This document shows, in pieces, positions 1-11,029 of a DNA stretch of 64,000 nt (within the stretch, counting starts at the first letter, position 1; every line of letters begins with the position of its first letter). The stretch is from Hesseltinella vesiculosa (taxonomy: Eukaryota; Mucoromycota; Mucoromycetes; Mucorales; Cunninghamellaceae). A model generated the notes under the pieces. It was given only the letters and a program-made list of their open reading frames with translations. It was not told where the DNA came from and did no database searches. The position numbers and the translations under genes were made by a program. The DNA lies in assembly GCA_002104935.1 (NCBI GenBank), contig MCGT01000017.1, positions 434,001-498,000 on the forward strand. The letters are read 5' to 3'.

Positions 1-662
1 TTATTTCTTCCTTGACCTTGTGCGGATTTGCCTCGTATATGTTTGGTTGGCACGTTCATGAAAAAGCCATTATGATTGTCTTGGTTCCCTACTCGCAAGT
101 ACATCGCTTGTCACCTTCAAGCATTCAAACTTATTTATCTCCTTGTTAGGTTCATGGCGGCTAAAAGCAAATTCCATCTACGCGTCTTCACCATCCTAAG
201 CAGTGCCGGCATTGTTTCATTATTCCCGCTGCTGTTTCAGATCCAAGGTAAGCCGATAGCTCAGGAAATTAAAAAATTAAAAAAAAAAAAACGCTGACGC
301 TTTCTATTTTACAGAGACACCCATCAAAGTCCTTCTCACGTCAATGTGGTATATGACTCTATTCCCTGGCCTTTGCTATTGTCTTCAAACGTAATTGATG
401 GTGGCAGATAAAAAGAGATGTCGCTGATTTTTTTTTCTGTGAAAAACATGGCATTAGGAAACTCCGCGAGCTGCTGTCTCTCATGGAATGCCTCTACATC
501 ATGGGCTTGCTGTTGGTTGGCATCTTTGTAACCTCGGGCCATCATCTTATCTTTGGAGATCAATATGAATTCTTACCATTGATGCTGACAAGTGTGTACT
601 GTGCTGTGGGCGTTGTCTATGGCTGGGTCATGCTGATGTATGCTCATCTGGCTCAGCTGTGA
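1..662 (+). CDS. ALG8: ALG8 dolichyl-P-Glc glucosyltransferase, C-terminal part (5' end outside window)
   Basis: This is the C-terminal part of an ER multi-pass glucosyltransferase that adds the second glucose to the dolichol-linked N-glycan precursor. The first exon reads in frame from base 3 and carries the family block [10 protein letters not shown]. Later exons carry SLFPLLF and [13 protein letters not shown], which fit ALG8 better than ALG6. Exons inferred by splice sites and alignment to the family are 1-94, 150-247, 315-390 and 458-662, ending in TGA. The first intron (95-149) only keeps frame and alignment if it uses a GC donor (GCAAGT) and ends in TTAG; the nearby GT leads straight to a stop. 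The 5' end lies beyond the window. Identity is strong; the exact splice sites are inferred. Confidence 0.88.
95..149 (+). other. GC-AG intron inside ALG8
   Basis: A 55-nt intron with the consensus-like GC donor GCAAGT and acceptor GTTAG. Removing it gives a gap-free match in length to the ALG8 family between VPYS and SLFPLLF; using the GT four bases later gives an immediate stop codon. Confidence 0.7.
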
Positions 663-893
663 AAGTGAGTGCATAATAAAAGATGATTGGCTCTCTCTTT
701 AATTTGCTCCACCTTACCCCCGACGACGAGGGGTAACATAAGAGAAGGGTGTAGGCCCATGTATTGTGAAGGGGTTGGTTGCCTTTTTTTTTTTTTTTTT
801 TTTTTCTTCGGGAAATATGGGATCGCCTCTTTTTTATTCTCTACGTTTATTCAAAAGTGAAAAGAAAAAAAATAGACGACCGTTGAACACATC

Positions 894-2887
894 ATGGAAT
901 CCATAGAAGCTACCACCCCAAAATACATGGTGTATTGTGTCATGGTGGCCTCTTTGACTTCCTTGTCACTAGGTTGGATCATGGGGTAAATGGAATCGCC
1001 GAAAAAAAAAAGCTCTCGTTGACTCTCTCGATAGGTCACCCAACGTCCCAGGTGAAGTGACGCACAACTGCCCAACAGGCAACGCACGCATTTTTAGTTT
1101 TTCTTTCCCTGATTGTCTGCCCATGACCACTTATGGCTGGTAACCAACAACAATCCTTTTGCGCGGGTAAAATCTCAACCGATGCTTTCTCTTGTAGGGC
1201 ATTTGCTGTGGCATCGTTTGGTATTGGCGGTTTCTTTGGTGGGATTGGCAGTGTGTATTTCCAATCGAAAGTTGGACGCAAACGTACCATCATGCTCAGT
1301 AATGCTGGCTTCGTCATTGGCAGTGTCATCATTGCCTTGTCCATATCCCCAGCCATGTTTATCATTGGTCGCATCATCGTCGGCCTGTCATGTGGTATGT
1401 GTACCATGGTTATCCCCACCTACATTGGAGAAATCTCCACTATCCGGGCCCGTGGTGCCATGGGCTGCTTCCACCCGTAAGCGCTCTTTTAATCCTCCCA
1501 AAGTCCCAATTTTTTTTTTTTTTGTCCTCAGGCTGTTTATCGCTCTGGGCATCTTCTTGACAACCTTAATTGGTATGTTCTTAGCCTATGTTCCTTATTG
1601 GCGTCTGTGCTACGCGCTTGCCGGGCTACCGTCGCTGATTCAGATGATCTTGATGATCAGCTGTGCCGAGTCACCTCGTTGGCTGATCTCCATGAACCAA
1701 ATCGAAAAAGCTCGCCATGCCCTCCAGCAGCTACGAGGATCGGCTGATGTCGACCGCGAATTCTTCGAAATGATCCAAGGCCAAGTCGGCGCCACTGCTG
1801 CCGGTTCTGTCTGTGACCGATCCCACCGTCCTGACGCCATGCACCCCCACGGTGAAAAACATGCTCGGTCGCTTTCGGATCAAGCCACGCTCGTGTCCTT
1901 GCCCACCAAGAAACTCAAGACCATCGACGATCAGGACGACGAAGATGCCACGACGAAAACACTCAACGACGAAAAAACCGTCGACACCCCCGAACACCAC
2001 CAGCAGTGTGACGACGACGACGACGACGATGAGGATGACGATGCCCATCGCCGGCTGGACGCCAGCCTCCCTACCAAGAAAGCTTCACACCCCATGGCCC
2101 TTGACGACACCGATGACGAAGGCGAAAACATCCCAGTCGAACCTGGTGAGGAGGGCATGGTTTACAGGCGGCCCATGGAACAGCAAATGACCCTGCGAGC
2201 CCTGGCACGCGACCCGGTGCTACGTCGCATGACGATGACCCTGTTGTCCATCCACGCGCTCCAACAATTCATGGGCATGTCGGCTATTGTGTACTACTCA
2301 ACCATGGTGTTCTCCATCACCTTTTCCCAAGCTAGGCTAGTGGCCATCCTTGCGACTTTGGATACCATTGTCAACATGCTGATGACTGTCGCCGCCGTGG
2401 CCCTGATTGACCGCATGGGCCGCCGCAAGTTACTCATGATCTCCGAAGCTGGCACCGCTCTCTTTTCTGTTGTCACCTTCCTGGGCCTCTTTTTCCACCA
2501 ACCGATCCTTCTAACGGTAGGGCTGCTTTGCTATGTGGCTGTGTACTCGCTGGGCATGGGCCCTATCCCTTGGATCCTCACCATCGATATGTGCCCCACT
2601 TATGCCTCCACCACCATCGGTGGCCTGGCTACATGTTTGCACTGGATCATCAACTTTGTCATGGCCTTTTTCTTTCCCATCGTCTTGGGCGCGATCCAAG
2701 GCTTCACTTTTCTTATCTTTGCCGGTGTCTCACTTGCCGCCTTGGTCTTCACCTATCTTTACGTCCCAGGTATAAGTTGCCATGGCCATTTCAACGATTT
2801 CTTACCTGCCTTTTATATTTTCTTTTAGAAACAAAAAATAGGTCCATTGAATCTGTCGTGCGTGAGTATGAATCCCGGTGTCGCTAA
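894..2887 (+). CDS. MFS sugar (hexose) transporter with long acidic central loop
   Basis: This is a twelve-helix proton/sugar porter of the major facilitator superfamily, expected in the plasma or vacuolar membrane. Inferred exons are 894-985, 1035-1139, 1198-1476, 1532-2769 and 2829-2887, together 591 codons in frame. Visible signatures are VASLTSLSLGW at the N-terminus, the VGRKR loop between helices 2 and 3, GRIIVGLSCG, ESPRWL after helix 6, DRMGRRK between helices 8 and 9, and VPETKN at the end of helix 12. The ATG at 894 is the first that leads into the family N-terminus. The odd part is the loop between helices 6 and 7. It runs about 130 residues from the end of the ESPRW region to RALARDP and is rich in Asp, Glu and His, with a run of seven Asp near base 2015. 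Most fungal hexose transporters have a shorter loop. Substrate cannot be read from sequence. Confidence 0.9.
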
Positions 2888-3968
2888 AACAAAAATGATG
2901 CCAAGTTCATTGAATTAAACCTTCATTGGTATTTGAGGAAGCCGCGTCAGTTGCCTTCTTTTTTTTTTGTTTCACGTTCAACATGCTAACCGCACTTGCG
3001 ACCCGGCAGAAATAACTAGCGACTTCAAAAATAAATATAAAAATCAACAATTTCATATTAAAAACCGTGAAATTGCCCCAGACGTTGGCTTTTTGTAACC
3101 CAGCATGCCATTTTCTCATACCCAGAATGGCTTTGATCAGATGAGCCTGGTGTCATTCATGGTCTGCTTCGATTTCCGTCATTTGGATGTTTATGCAGAT
3201 GGTGGATCGCCTGTCATTTTTTTCCCCGAGAATTTCAGATGCATTGCCATTGACGCGCCTGAAAAGGGATGACGGCTGCATGCTCGATTACCAAATCAAG
3301 GCAAACGACTTTTTCAACACAGACATAAGCGCAACAATGAGCGTTTGATCGCATCATATGAAAACTTTACTCCAGTGAATTTGTATTCCTTTGTGTGGGC
3401 ACGACGACGCATGTGGAAAACCATTTTTCCCTCTCCTTTGTGTGTGCAGCTGAGCTGAGGGTACGAAATCATGCTCCGCCAGCACTACGAAATAACAAAA
3501 AAAAAAAAAAAAAACGTTGGCAACCAGCAAACAGGTGCAAGGAACTTGCATTATTTTTTTTCAGAAAGACCACACATGGAAAAACAAACACAGGGGCGTT
3601 TAAGACTTGATCATCCACGGGCAGATCCGATGGAAGCATTGATAAAAAAAAAAAAAAGGGCATTGGTGGGACAAGGAATAAAGTTAAATTGCAGGTGTAA
3701 ACTGCGCGATCGCTTTTTCCCATATTGCCAATTGAGACCCGTTGCAATGGGTGCCCTCTCACATGTCAGCAGGAAGAATAAAAATATAGTCCTTTTGCGG
3801 GGCAAAAGGGTGTGATTTGAGAATAAAAAGGCAGCCCTTGTTTTTTTTTTTTTTATCCCTTTTCTCTTTTCTTTTCGGACTCATCTTGGCAAGTGCTCTC
3901 CCTGTTTTTTGATTTTTACTGCCATTACTAATAGTTACAAAATAAAATAGGGTTTTCATAACGAGAAA
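2888..3968. other. Intergenic, no gene seen
   Basis: About 1.1 kb between the transporter stop and the lipase start. It holds several A or T homopolymer runs (around 2960, 3495 and 3640) and only short reading frames that run through these tracts. I see no conserved protein, RNA gene or repeat copy. The last 150 bases upstream of the lipase are AT-rich (AATAAAAATATAG around 3778-3790) and may hold its promoter. Confidence 0.5.
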
Positions 3969-5878
3969 ATGGTGAATGTTGCATTGATTCTCAGTATGGC
4001 ATGCATGGCCTCTTCCATCATTGCAGCCCCTTTTTTGCCACGACAAGTGGCCAACAGTACCGCGTCTGGCAATACCACCACGCCAAGCAGCGGTGGCGAT
4101 ATTTACACTCCTCCAAGCGGCTGGGAAGCCACCTCGCCTGGGACCATTTTGAAGCTCCAGAATTTGAATGGGTCGCTTGCTGCGCTCTCGGTATTCCCTC
4201 AAAACTTACAAAATGTATACCAGATCCTCTACCGCACTACCGACAGCAAGGGCCAGCCCACCACCACTGTCACCACCTTGATCGAACCATTCAATCCTGA
4301 CCCTAGCAAACTAGTGTAAAAAAGAACAATCACAAGATCTTTAATACCTGCCATATACCAACACGTTTTTTTTATAGGTCGTACCAAGTCATGGAAGACT
4401 CCGCTGATCCACAATGCAAGCACCAGAAAAAAAAGCCACGGTTTCATGCTGACCGCCTATTTTTTCTTCAGGCGCTCCCTCATATGTGCTCAAGCAAAAC
4501 TCGAAACAGGGGCTTGTGACCCAGGCAGAAATGCTCTTTATTGATACATTATTGGAACGTGGTTATTACGTGAGGTACGGTGCAATGAAATGAATTGAGA
4601 AAAATAGGTCAAGGCACCTCATCTCTCCCTTTTTAATAGTGTCCCTGATTATGAGGGTAACCAAGCCGAATTCACCGTGGGTGCCATGGCTGGCCACGCA
4701 GTCCTCGATGGGATCCGTGCTTCCCTAGCCTCTGCAAACCAAACGAACGTTCGAAGTTCAGCCGTGGTTCAGTTATGGGGTTACTCGGGCGGTGCCTTGG
4801 CCACAGGGTAACCACAGAAAAAAAAAGGGGGGGAGAATGTTGCTGATTCTCCTTTTATATATATTTATATTTTTTTATTTGTGTAGTTGGGCTGCTTCAC
4901 TACAACCAAACTATGCCCCTGAGCTTGGCTCTGTGATCATCGGTGCTGCATTGGGTGGTACCCCTGTCAATCTGAACGCCACTTTGAATGTCGTCAATAA
5001 ATCTTGTAAGCCAGAAAAAGTACAGCCTAATTTATCTCTTTCATCTGCTGACTTTTTTTCTCTCTTTCTGCTGCAGTGTTTTCTGGGTTCATTCCTGCTG
5101 GGTAACCTTTCCTTTGCCGTCTAAGATTACCCAACATTGACATCATTCTCGTTGTTGCTTTTTTACAGTATCTTGGGTCTGATGGCCTCCGACTCTGACT
5201 TGACTGCTTATGTCGACTCATTACTGCTACCAGAAAAACGTGACCAATTCTACTCTGTGCGTAACATGTGTCTGGCTCAAGTGTTGCTGACTTTCCCCTC
5301 ACAAGATGTCACCACCTGGTTTAGCCGCCCCGATTATATCAACAGCCCCATTGCCACCAAGGCACTCAACGACAATAACTTGAGCTTGCAACCTACCGCC
5401 CCTAAGATTCCTCTCTTCATGTATCATTCCAAAGGCGATGAAGGTAATGAAAGACTGCACCGCCAGAAACAAATCTCACTTTGATTTTTCTTTTCATTTT
5501 TACCAGTGGTACCATTCCAGCCTGCTAGTGATCTTCGCACTCAATGGTGTGGCCAAGGCACTAACATTGCCTTTACCGAGGATTTGCTCTCAGAACACGC
5601 CACCTTATTCATCACAGGGTGCGCCTGAACACATACATGGAATGAAATATCAGTGACGGCTTATTATTATTTTTTTTTTTTGTTGTGAATGTAGATCTAG
5701 CAACGCCATTTTGTATCTGCAAGACCGCTTCAATGGCAATGCATCGCCCAATGGCTGCACCTACACCACGGCTCTGTCTAGTGCACTCAATCCCAATGCT
5801 TTGTTTGTATTTGGTCAGCAAATTTTCGACGACCTCCTTGCCATTCTTGGACAAAAAATCGGTCCTGGCAACTGGTAG
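3969..5878 (+). CDS. Secretory lipase (LIP family, alpha/beta hydrolase)
   Basis: This is a secreted lipase of the fungal LIP family, expected to hydrolyse triacylglycerols outside the cell. It starts with a signal peptide ([20 protein letters not shown]). Inferred exons are 3969-4315, 4378-4415, 4472-4574, 4640-4807, 4887-5005, 5077-5101, 5169-5443, 5507-5618 and 5695-5878, which sum to 457 codons in frame. The nucleophile elbow GYSGGA lies in exon 4, about base 4777. A conserved KGDEVVP (acid residue) spans exons 7-8 and a SEHATLF (likely catalytic His) is in exon 8. Family blocks [26 protein letters not shown] and [12 protein letters not shown] all appear once introns are removed. Intron 2 (4416-4471) must use a GC donor (GCAAG) to give the conserved DPQCAPSY. 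Exon 6 is only 25 nt. Confidence 0.92.
4416..4471 (+). other. GC-AG intron inside the lipase gene
   Basis: A 56-nt intron with donor GCAAGC and acceptor TTCTTCAG. The alternative GT donor downstream (GGTTTC near 4440) puts the next exon in the wrong frame, whereas the GC donor restores the family block around the conserved Cys. See the matching case in ALG8 at 95-149. Confidence 0.75.
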
Positions 5879-6089
5879 GAAACCCCCTCCCATCACTCTT
5901 CACCACTATTTAAATAAATGTATAAGCCTAGTTATCTCTATATGTATATCCTCCATCTTTCGTTTGCCTCTCACCATGACTTTGTCAAGTACAAAGTGCT
6001 GAGACAGTTCAGGGCCAGTTGCGGCGTCAGAGTGGTCGAAAAAGCAATGGTTGTGTAATTACATGTTTGCCAGCCTTCGTGTTCTTCAC

Positions 6090-6403
6090 GCTGCTGTTTG
6101 AGACAGCTATAGCTTTGATCATGATCATTTCTCATCACTTTTACTCGTCTGCAAATTTAGGGTGGGCTGGCTTACAGTATAGCAGATTTTTCATTATAAT
6201 TTAGCCGGGGGATTGTAGGTGTCAAAACGAAACCGAATAAAAGTTGGCTGGGTAACCTTCACACCAGTCAGTCTGATTTTATTCAAAGTCATCATCGTTC
6301 ATGAAAGTATGCATTTGAGCAATGGTCCAAACATTTAAAAGTGCTATGCAACGACTGATGATTTTTTTAAAATGAAAGGCCAAATTCAGCCTCCGCACAA
6401 TGC
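6090..6403. repeat. Inverted-arm repeat, left copy interrupted by the LTR element
   Basis: AT-rich sequence that recurs, diverged, at 11030-11430, 31505-32585, 35935-36230, 50980-51296 and 56130-56640. Shared blocks include a TCATTTCTCATCAC/TTTCTAATCATTT start, a TGTCAAAACGAAACC block, GCTGGGTAACCTTCAC, and an AAATTCAGCCTCCGCAC end. The LTR retrotransposon begins directly after the last block. The region 5879-6089 between the lipase and this repeat shows no gene. Confidence 0.6.
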
Positions 6404-6483
6404 TGTGTAACAATACATAAAAATAACCCAAATCAAGTATGAAATAAAAACAACCTCTTTTTCGCTTATCCCCAGTCACCACA
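6404..6483 (+). repeat. 5' LTR (80 bp)
   Basis: Direct repeat of 10890-10969, with no mismatch found by eye. Begins TGTGTAAC and ends CACCACA, i.e. the usual TG...CA form. It is far shorter than most LTRs; no clear TATA box or polyadenylation signal is evident beyond AATAAA-like AT-rich stretches (GAAATAAAAAC). Confidence 0.9.
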
Positions 6484-6501
6484 TGGTGAAACTAGCAAAA
6501 G
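6484..6501 (+). other. Candidate primer binding site
   Basis: The sequence directly after the 5' LTR starts TGGTGAAACTAGC. A TGG immediately inside the LTR is the standard complement of a tRNA CCA tail. I cannot name the tRNA. No clear polypurine tract is visible before the 3' LTR; the closest is CCGGGGCA. Confidence 0.45.
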
Positions 6502-6572
6502 TTTTTTCTTTCTAATACATCGTTACTTTGCCGCTGATCTCTGAATCAACTACGATACACGATCTATTAAAC

Positions 6573-8819
6573 ATGGAGCCCATTCCAGAACAACCCCCTC
6601 AACAACAGGCTCCCCTACCTCCAAACATAATGGAAACCCAGTTTTCCCAGTACCTTGCCTTCCAACTTTCCAAGACAATCCCTGCACCCGCTTATGATCA
6701 CAACCAACAAACCTTACGAATGTGGTTTCGTGATTATGAAATAATAGCTGAACAACATGGCCTTGCGGACCTCACGCTTTTAGCAAAAGCAATACCCACG
6801 TTTATGCCGACAATCATAGCGCGATACGTATACTCCCTTCCTGAGACGGATCGACAGAGTTATGCTATTCTCAAAGACAAGCTCCTCCAACGATTTGGCT
6901 TACCAACTCTTCGTGAAGATGAAGTCAACAAGCAACGTTTTAACCAGACCAAGCAACTGCCTCACCAGACAATTCCCGAGTACGCGTCCGTCTGGCAGTA
7001 TCATCTCTCTCTTCTCTCCTCGCCACCTCACCAACCTGCTTTAATTGATTCCTTCTTGCATGGAATCCGTGACAAGGCCGCTCGATCACAAATTGCTGCC
7101 ATGGTACACATGAAGGAAGAAATGATTCAAACCTGGAATGGCTTACAACAGCAGACTACCCAAGTCTTGACAGTTGACGACGTCATCAACATGGCCATTG
7201 ATTTTGAACACAGAATCACACCAAAGCCACCCATTTTTCCCACGTCATCCCCTGTAATCCAAAGCCAATATCGCGATGACCCCATGGATCTCTCGACTAT
7301 ACACCATTCAGCGTCGAACAGTGCTTCTGGTTTATCTGCTCATATGGATCAAAATTTCTACTTGACTCCTCCAGAACAGCCTCGTTCAAGCCAACAGCGA
7401 GTACCACGATCCAATTCTGACGCAAGTCCTCGACAAGCACGTGCTTATGACAAGCATGGCAATCCAATTTGTGACCACTGTCGTGGCAAGCACCGAACGA
7501 TCGACTGCAAACAACACAAACCACACGTCAAGGGTAACCGCCCCAATTCCCAAGCTCAAACAGCGAAGAAGCATATCCCCAACAACAACAACAATTCCAA
7601 ACAACACAGTGTCAACGCCATCTCGTCTGATCAGGAAGTCTCACTCCAAATTGCCCATATGGAACGTGCGGATCACTCTGTTTTACCAATTACAAAACAC
7701 AAGCTCAACAATTCTTCGGACGACAACGAGTGTCTTACCATTCTTTGGGATTCGGGTGCCTCTCTCTCTGCTATCCATCCCCAAGTTGTCACCAACCTAG
7801 GACTGCAGCTTGATCCAACCTCTCCGCGTGTACCTTTTCGCGACGTAAAAAATCAGGTCAACCACACCCATGGCCAGATCAAGATCAAACTTTTTGACAA
7901 ATCACTCTCTCTGCACGTAATTCCGGATTTGTCAAAAGAAGTGATCTTAGGCTGGGATTCTATGTCGCTGCTCAAAGCTTCAGTGAACGCTACCGATCAA
8001 TCTGTCTGTATTATAGTGAATGACAAGCCGGTGTGCTTTGCTATCAGCCCATACTCTTCTGAATCGCCCTCCCTCGAACAAGCCACGCTGAGCCCTGACC
8101 TCTCGCCTCACGTCACTGAAAACCAGAAAGCTGAACTTAAGAACATTTTGGATAATGCTCTTGTGCAAGTACCAGGAAGACCGTTGACTGTTACTTCTCT
8201 CATTGAATTTGGAATAGACACTGGTGATCATAAACCTGTCTACACACCACCTCGTCACTTCCACCCTGACACGCAAATCAAGATCGATTCAAAACTCAAC
8301 GAACTAGTGAAGCTCGGTGTCATGGAAAAAAAGACATTCTCGCAATGGTCCTCTCAAGTCGTGCCCGTCACCAAACCGAACGGTGATATGCGTATCTGTG
8401 GTAACTATGTGAAGCTCAACAAGATCACGAAGACAATCGAATACCCTTTCTTTGCTATGCATGCGTTGCTGCAATCGCTGGGTAATGCCTGTATTTTTTC
8501 AAAAATCGACCTTGCTTCCGGGTATCATCAAATTCCAATTAGGGAAATGGACAAGGAAAAAACCACCCTCGCCACTCGTACTGGTTTTTACCAATACACG
8601 GTTATGCCCTTTGGTGTTCGCAATGCCCCTGCCGTTTTCCAGTCATTAATGGATCATGTCCTCGGTGCAATGAAGGCAACATGTGCATTTGCGTACCTCG
8701 ACGACATCGTTGTTTTCTCTGCCTCAACCGAACAACATCTCCTCGATTTGCAATGTGTCCTCACCGCCCTCAAAGCTGCAAATTTGTCAATCAACCTATC
8801 CAAGTGCTCATTTTGCTGA
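6573..8819 (+). pseudogene. Retrotransposon Gag, protease and first part of reverse transcriptase (frame ends early)
   Basis: About 748 codons from the first ATG of the open frame. The N-terminal 300 residues are a Gag capsid-like region (blocks LRMWFRDYE and FNQTKQLP). It is followed by a zinc knuckle CDHCRGKHRTIDC near residue 300, whose spacing CX2CX3HX4C is one residue shorter than usual. A retroviral-type aspartic protease motif WDSGAS lies near residue 392. The reverse transcriptase has MRICGNYVKLN, FSKIDLASGYHQI and the catalytic box YLDDIVVF near residue 708. The frame stops at TGA 8817-8819, soon after SKCSFC, in the middle of the polymerase domain; the rest continues in another frame. 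Gag and Pol share one frame with no separate stop between them, as in several fungal Ty3 elements. Confidence 0.85.
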
Positions 8820-10807
8820 ACCAAATTCAGTACCTTGGATTCATCGTTGACAAAAATGGTATCACTCCAAATTCCGAAAATGTCCTTCCAATCATCCAGT
8901 ATCCACAACCCACAGACATCAATGCACTCGAACGATTCCTTGGCATGGCTGGTGTATACCAACGATTTATCTCCAAGTATCAAATCCTGGTGGAACCACT
9001 GCGCAGGCTTAAAAAAAAAGGTGTGCCCTACAATTTTGGCCCAGAACAAGTTGAATCATTCAAGAAAATTAAACAAGCCCTAGCTACTATGCCTACCCTT
9101 GGACAACCAAACTTTGAATTACCATTTGAACTACATTGTGATGCTGCATCAACGGCTGGAATTGCAACTGTTTTGGCTCAACGACTCAATGATGTACCCA
9201 ACCCTATCGCTTTTGCCTCTCGTGCACTGACTATCCACGAGCAACGATACTCGGTACAAGAACAGGAAGCTCTTGCCATCGTATGGTCCATCAAAAAATT
9301 CCGCCCATTTCTCGAGCAGCGCCAATTTCTCGTGTTTACCGATCATTCCTCCCTGCAATGGCTTCTTGACACCAACCTTGACCGCCAACCACGACTCTGG
9401 CGTTGGGCAATGCAACTTCAAGCTCTCAACTTCAAAGTCATCTATCTCAAAGGCAAATCCAATGTCGTGCCGGATGCTCTATCTCGATCATGTGTCAACA
9501 CTCTATTTTTTTCCTCGGCTCTGGACAACATTGATTGGCATATGGAACAGCAAAAAGACGCAAGGATCAAAGCCATCACGGAGAACAAACCATTGGACAA
9601 GGCTTACGTGATTACAAAGGATATATTATATCGTGTCTCCAAGCACCATCTGGCCCACTCAAAAAATTCTCTCGACGTTGTAGTACCTGAACAACTGGTG
9701 AACACTATCCTCAACTGGTATCACTGCTCCCATTTTGGTGCTCACGCTAGTGCAAAAAAGTTAAGCTTTCAAATCCGTGCTGCCCATCTGTTTTGGCCCA
9801 CACTGGAACAAGACGCTGCCAGGTTCACTAAAGCTTGCCCAACTTGTCAACAAATTAAAGGTCACCGCCGTATCACCGCATTGACACCAATGTCCAACAC
9901 TGCCGCTGTCACGCCTTTTGACAAGATTGCTCTTGACTTTTATGGTCCTCTACCTGAATCAACTCAAGGTAACAAGTACATCTTGGTCGCTATCGATACA
10001 TTCACCCGCTTCGTTGAAATTTATCCTGTGAAATCCACCTCTGCTGACAACCTGGCTACAACATTTTTCTCGAATTTTATCCTTGATCATGGTGTCCCAT
10101 CTGTTTTGTTTTCCGACAACGGCCCCCCGTTCACTTCGGCTTTCGTGAAACAACTGTCAATTCACCTTGGAATCACGCCCACGTTCTCACCCCCCCATCA
10201 CCCTCAATCCAACGGTCTGGCTGAATCATTTATGGAAACTCTACGTTCTCTTATTATGACCTACACCAACCACGATGATATCAAACTAAACTGGGACAAG
10301 CATCTCCGCATAATCCGCTTTGCTTACAACAATTCTTATCATCAAGCTATCAAGAACACTCCATTTTTCTTGACCCACGGTCGCCATGCTCGTACGCCTT
10401 TAACCCCGTCTCAACTGACCCAACAAACCGACCATTCCACGTCTCAAGTATCTGACCTTTCAACTCAACATGCTCAATTTTCCAACGAGTTAACGAAACG
10501 ACTGGAAATCGCGTTCCAGGCTGTTTGGGATAGTCGGGTGACTCACAATAACGCTGCCGCAAGCTGCCCATTCAAAGTCAATGACATGGTGTATTTGTTC
10601 AATTTCAAAACGTCTTCCGCCAGGAACCCACGCAAGCTCCAACCAGACTGGATTGGACCATACCAAATTGCTGCACAGAACTCTCAAGGCTACCCTGTTT
10701 TTGACCTAGTTGATCCCAAAAACATGGCAAACTCCAAGACACTAAAAAACGTGCACGCGTCTCACCTCAAGCCATTTTTCCCACCACCTTCCCCAGCTAC
10801 TCAATAA
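8820..10807 (+). pseudogene. Retrotransposon Pol continuation: end of RT, RNase H, integrase
   Basis: The same polyprotein continues in a different frame from about 8815, beginning with the conserved IQYLGFIV strand of reverse transcriptase. RNase H follows (block HCDAASTAGIATVL, then YSVQEQEALAIVWSIKKFRPFL and TDHSSLQWL). The integrase has an HHCC zinc finger (His pair near 9720-9745, CPTCQQ at 9838-9855) and a DDE core: ALDFYGPL, FSDNGPPFTS and SNGLAESF. The GPY/F-like C-terminal module ends in HASHLKPFF, with TAA at 10805-10807. A single missing base near 8811-8819 would explain the frame change. That this is mutation rather than programmed frameshifting is inferred from its position inside the polymerase domain. 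Confidence 0.85.
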
Positions 10808-10889
10808 GCTCATCACACCTCTGCCCATCTAGTCCACACATCTTTTGCATCCTTGATTTTATTTCCCTTATGATTTCGTTTCCGGGGCA

Positions 10890-10969
10890 TGTGTAACAAT
10901 ACATAAAAATAACCCAAATCAAGTATGAAATAAAAACAACCTCTTTTTCGCTTATCCCCAGTCACCACA
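10890..10969 (+). repeat. 3' LTR (80 bp)
   Basis: Copy of 6404-6483. It is followed by ATGC, which matches the four bases just left of the 5' LTR and gives the target-site duplication. Confidence 0.9.
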
Positions 10970-11029
10970 ATGCTTTCGAATCTTTCCTGCCCACTCGGAA
11001 ATTGGCAATCAGTCTTATTAAAGTTCTTC

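Larger units (their letters stand above)
6404..10969 (+). mobile_element. Ty3/gypsy-type LTR retrotransposon with 80-bp LTRs
   Basis: A 4.57-kb element bounded by two apparently identical 80-bp direct repeats that start TGTGTAAC and end CACCACA. It is flanked by ATGC on both sides (6400-6403 and 10970-10973; a 5-bp reading AATGC is also possible). Domain order is Gag, protease, reverse transcriptase, RNase H, integrase, which is the Ty3/gypsy order. Integrase ends in a GPY-like module (WIGPYQI), with no chromodomain seen after it. The identical LTRs suggest recent insertion, but one frame break (about 8811-8819) would prevent a complete Gag-Pol. It sits within an older repeat copy. Confidence 0.93.

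Noticed and set aside
1813..2190. Second open frames overlapping the transporter loop
   Set aside because: Arise from the repetitive GAC/GAT codons of the acidic loop in other frames.
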